Assembly (NCBI GenBank): GCA_030622545.1
Contig: JAUXGA010000002.1
Coordinates: forward strand, 62,001 to 126,000
Direction of reading: 5' to 3'
Origin: a bacterium
Lineage (GTDB): Bacteria; Electryoneota; RPQS01; DYHQ01
DNA: 64,000 nt
Shown here: piece by piece, positions 61,144-64,000 of the stretch
How the letters are laid out: each line of letters starts with the position of its first letter
Numbering within the stretch: the stretch's first letter is position 1
Notes under the pieces: generated by a model
Seen by the model: only the letters and a program-made list of their open reading frames with translations
What the model was told of the DNA's origin: nothing
Databases searched by the model: none
Program-made: the position numbers and the translations under genes

Positions 61144-64000
61144 TTAGGGTTCCGTCGATGAGACGACTCGGTAAAATTTCTTCTCCTCATCCAAGACGGC
61201 ATTCGTGTCCACAAAAGTGGTGTCGGATGAGGAACCTTCGAGGGTCGAAAACGTATCGAAGGGGTTGTTTGAACTGTAGATACGATAATAGGGAGCGCCG
61301 GTGGACGACCAGTGAAGCTCCGCATCATCACCCGCTCGTATAATGACGACTTCCGGCGGATTCTGGATATAGCCGACCGCGCGGATGAGGCGATTTCCGA
61401 CTTTGCAGTTGTCACAGTCGTCATTTTCATTGTACCAGCGTCCCTCGCATTCATCATACAGGTAGCTTTGGCCTGAATTGGGACCGGTCGTATCTCGCGC
61501 GAACGCTTCATATTTCAGGGTATCGGGATTTCCTAAAGCAATAAAGAAGTCGTCATTGAAAATCAAAGGTTCGCCCAAATCATCGCGGATAATTGCACTC
61601 GCCCAGAGAGGCGACCCGGACGGCAATCCTCCCACGACATTTTCCACCGCGCCGGTTGTATCGGTTAGCAGCAGGTCTCCGGGCATCCCGAATCCATTAA
61701 CATCGTACACTTCAACAATCACGCGTGTGTGAACCGAGTCGGGCTTAAGCCGGGACACGCTGAAGGACGCGCCGCAGAGTACGAATGGAACCTGAGTCGG
61801 CGTGAATTTAACAGCCCACCGGAATTCCTCCCCGCCAGCCCAATTGAAACGATCCGCCGCGCCATTGTCGTAACTGATGGTGGTTTCACAAACATTGGCG
61901 ATTTGAAAATCGTAGATGTCCGTCGCGGTTGTTTCCAAATCTATATCCGTTGCTCGGATGAAGTAATCGTAGCTGCCGGCGATAAGAGGTTTGAGCACCA
62001 CGTAGAATTCGTTCAGCTTCCCTGTAGGATTCATAGCGGTCGAAACATAAACAGCACTGGTGTCCGGCTTGTAAAAAAGCATTACCGAAACACCTGAAAA
62101 CTCATCGAAGGCGCTCGCAACGAACAACATGCTGTCAGCGTTTCCATCAGCGACGGGATCATGGAGTAGCAGGGGAGGTTCGTTTTGGCCGATGATGATA
62201 AAATTCATATGAGACTCATCGAGGACACTGGGTCTCTCAACACTTCGAACGCGCATACGCGCTGCAGCCGTTCCGGGTCCCGTAGCCGGCCAAATTTGCC
62301 AACAGGTTTCCCATGCGGCTGTAGAAAGGTATTCCCAATCAGGCCCTGGCCAGTTTCGATTTAAATAAAACCGAACGCTGTCTGACGGAGGCAAACCTTC
62401 ACCTGTCCAGTAGATGTCTTCATTATCGCCTTCAGTCCAGATTTCCTGTCCAACAGGAACCCATAGTGTTAGATGGGGGTCGGAGATGGAAAAGTCGCCG
62501 TCTGAAGAATCACGGATAGACGGATCATGAGTGCTGACGATCCGAATCCGCGCATTGGATGTCGCTGGAGCACTGACCTCCCACGATTCGACCCCATCAT
62601 TGGGCGTATCGGTAAAGAGAGATTCCCATTCACCGGATGGATAATCACGATTCAGGGAGATGTCTACGTTGCCGCCCGCGCCGGAGTTCCAGAGAATATC
62701 ATAAGCTAATCCCCAGAACCAGTTTTCACCGCCATTCGGAGAGGTAATCGTGATATAGGGATCTGTGATTGTGAAATCTGCATCTGACGAGTCCCGTGCG
62801 GCACCATGAGAATCACCCACAATCCGAATCCGGCAGTTTTCAGATGTCGGATCCGTCACAAGCCACGGCTCTTCACCGTCATTGGAGGTGCCTGAAAAGA
62901 GCATCTCCCAACCTCCGGTTGGATAATCGCGGTTGATGCTGATGGTAACGCCGCCATCCAGAGCGTCACTGTCCCAGTAAATCGTATCGGTCGCGCCGAC
63001 ATACCACGTTTCTCCTCCATTCGGATCGATGACAGTAATCGAAGGAGCAGGGTGCAGGAAGTCCATAAGAACCGGCAGATGATCCGAAGCTCGATAAAGC
63101 GCATCTGCTATCGTCTGTCCTTCTGGGATTACGGGTGGGTCGTTGATGTTTTCATTTGGACAGTGAAGGCCATCATTTCCATACGCCCAATAGGTCGAAG
63201 TCAGACATTCGAACTCACCGGCAGCAAGGAAAGCTTCCGATGAAAGGATTTGGTCGAAACGATCATCCAGTCCGCCTGTAGCTCCTATATCATTTGGATC
63301 TGGAGCGTCCATTCGTGTGGACTGCGTATGCATGGTAGCAAAACTACAGTTATTGTTCCAACCACCGGGAGTGCTGATCGGGTCGAAACTACGTCCCGAG
63401 TTGTCCGTCTCTGACCCAATGAGTTTTTGATAGCCGAGGTCATCGCTGGAATAGCAATTGAAATCGCCCACAACAAGGAAGTCGGATCCGTCAGGAAGCG
63501 CGTTGAGATAATTTCGAAGAACGGTGGCTTCTACGAGGCGTTTGTCCTCATCTTCAGAAGTGTTTCCCGCTTTAAGGTGCAGGGAATAGACCCGGAACTC
63601 CCCGGTGGCATCCGTACCTTTGGGTTTCAACACATACTCGCTGATATCACGGCGCGGCGTCGAAAGTTGCTGCGTGGAGACATACGTCACAGTACTTGCT
63701 CTGTAGAAACAGGCATTATCGGTATAAGTCCCGTCCGTCCAAGGGACCAACAACCATTCGCCGGGTTCGACATAGTTCAGAATATCGTTTAAGAACTGGT
63801 TGACTTCAGATGAACTTTTCTGTTCCTGAGTCACGACAATATCCACATCCAGCGCTCCGAAAATCGTTCGAAAAGCCGGAATGCGCACGCCGCAGGTGCT
63901 GCCGCAGAAATTCAATACATTATAAGTCGTAATATGCAATGTATCAGTGTTTTGAGCTCTAACAGCCGAGGATAATGCAAATACCAGCAGTATCGCAACT
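61144..64000 (-). CDS. Secreted endonuclease/exonuclease/phosphatase-family protein with NGGE repeats, 5' partial
   Basis: Over 945 residues; the frame is open to the window edge and the visible start (ILLVFALSSAVRAQ) is the end of a signal peptide, so the first few codons are missing. The EEP domain (first ~300 mature residues) shows ITTYNVLNFC, DIVVTQEQ, YSLHLKAGNT, VVGDFNCYSS and SDHLPVLMDF, with all catalytic positions. Three ~95-residue repeats follow, each starting like ITVIDPNGGETWYVG, then further beta domains and an FnIII-like end. It could be a nuclease or phosphodiesterase acting outside the cell. The TTG at 63939 is not the start. Confidence 0.85.
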   Translation of the reverse strand, partial: VAILLVFALSSAVRAQNTDTLHITTYNVLNFCGSTCGVRIPAFRTIFGALDVDIVVTQEQKSSSEVNQFLNDILNYVEPGEWLLVPWTDGTYTDNACFYRASTVTYVSTQQLSTPRRDISEYVLKPKGTDATGEFRVYSLHLKAGNTSEDEDKRLVEATVLRNYLNALPDGSDFLVVGDFNCYSSDDLGYQKLIGSETDNSGRSFDPISTPGGWNNNCSFATMHTQSTRMDAPDPNDIGATGGLDDRFDQILSSEAFLAAGEFECLTSTYWAYGNDGLHCPNENINDPPVIPEGQTIADALYRASDHLPVLMDFLHPAPSITVIDPNGGETWYVGATDTIYWDSDALDGGVTISINRDYPTGGWEMLFSGTSNDGEEPWLVTDPTSENCRIRIVGDSHGAARDSSDADFTITDPYITITSPNGGENWFWGLAYDILWNSGAGGNVDISLNRDYPSGEWESLFTDTPNDGVESWEVSAPATSNARIRIVSTHDPSIRDSSDGDFSISDPHLTLWVPVGQEIWTEGDNEDIYWTGEGLPPSDSVRFYLNRNWPGPDWEYLSTAAWETCWQIWPATGPGTAAARMRVRSVERPSVLDESHMNFIIIGQNEPPLLLHDPVADGNADSMLFVASAFDEFSGVSVMLFYKPDTSAVYVSTAMNPTGKLNEFYVVLKPLIAGSYDYFIRATDIDLETTATDIYDFQIANVCETTISYDNGAADRFNWAGGEEFRWAVKFTPTQVPFVLCGASFSVSRLKPDSVHTRVIVEVYDVNGFGMPGDLLLTDTTGAVENVVGGLPSGSPLWASAIIRDDLGEPLIFNDDFFIALGNPDTLKYEAFARDTTGPNSGQSYLYDECEGRWYNENDDCDNCKVGNRLIRAVGYIQNPPEVVIIRAGDDAELHWSSTGAPYYRIYSSNNPFDTFSTLEGSSSDTTFVDTNAVLDEEKKFYRVVSSTEP

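Overview
The window looks like a chromosomal segment of a Gram-negative, non-photosynthetic bacterium. Outer-membrane proteins (a TonB-dependent receptor and a large surface-antigen-type barrel protein), an MlaFE lipid-transport pair, lipoprotein and Sec signal peptides, and a MurE with the DNPR motif typical of meso-diaminopimelate enzymes all point to a diderm envelope. The mix of bactofilin, TolB-like propellers, NGGE-repeat secreted proteins and intergenic palindromes is what I would expect of the wider Fibrobacteres-Chlorobi-Bacteroidetes neighbourhood or an allied uncultured phylum. That placement is inference; no rRNA or tRNA gene is visible. No CRISPR array, prophage or insertion sequence with a transposase was seen.

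Layout. 1-5000: the end of a TonB-dependent receptor, a prepilin-like gene, a VOC-fold protein and a secreted helical-repeat protein. 5220-11800: aspS, a saccharopine-reductase-like gene, parA-parB-rlmB, then an M23 peptidase paired with a bactofilin. 12260-21860: an F1Fo ATP synthase cluster (atpZ, an atpI-like gene, atpB-E-F-H-A-G-D-C) with three non-ATPase genes inside it: a lectin-fold-like gene between atpA and atpG, and a NYN nuclease plus a helical-repeat gene between atpG and atpD. 21970-28780: a metal and Fe-S cluster with three NifX/orange-protein-like genes, two MinD-type ATPases carrying ferredoxin inserts, a metallo-beta-lactamase-fold protein, a zinc-ribbon peptide, a DUF5320-like protein and two metal exporters. 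It also holds two broken NifX paralogues. 28880-31650 (minus): a secreted GH20-like protein.

32210-49670 (minus) is a complete division and cell-wall cluster in the order mraZ, STAS gene, rsmH, ftsL, ftsI, murE, murF, mraY, murD, ftsW, murG, murC, murB, ftsQ, ftsA, ftsZ. Most junctions are 4-bp or short overlaps, so it probably forms one long transcript. It starts at a TTGACT-N17-TACATT promoter and has a two-codon reading frame just upstream of mraZ. 49880-53840 (plus): a TldE/TldD protease pair and a TolB-like lipoprotein. 54000-64000 (minus): mlaF, mlaE, a peptidase-propeller-barrel outer-membrane protein, a CcsA-type cytochrome c assembly protein, a MerR-HTH response regulator, tatA and a secreted endonuclease/phosphatase-family protein.

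Intergenic DNA is rich in small palindromic repeats of several families that recur in fixed pairings. Several promoters share TTGACA-like -35 boxes with 17-bp spacing and a -10 box of TATATT.
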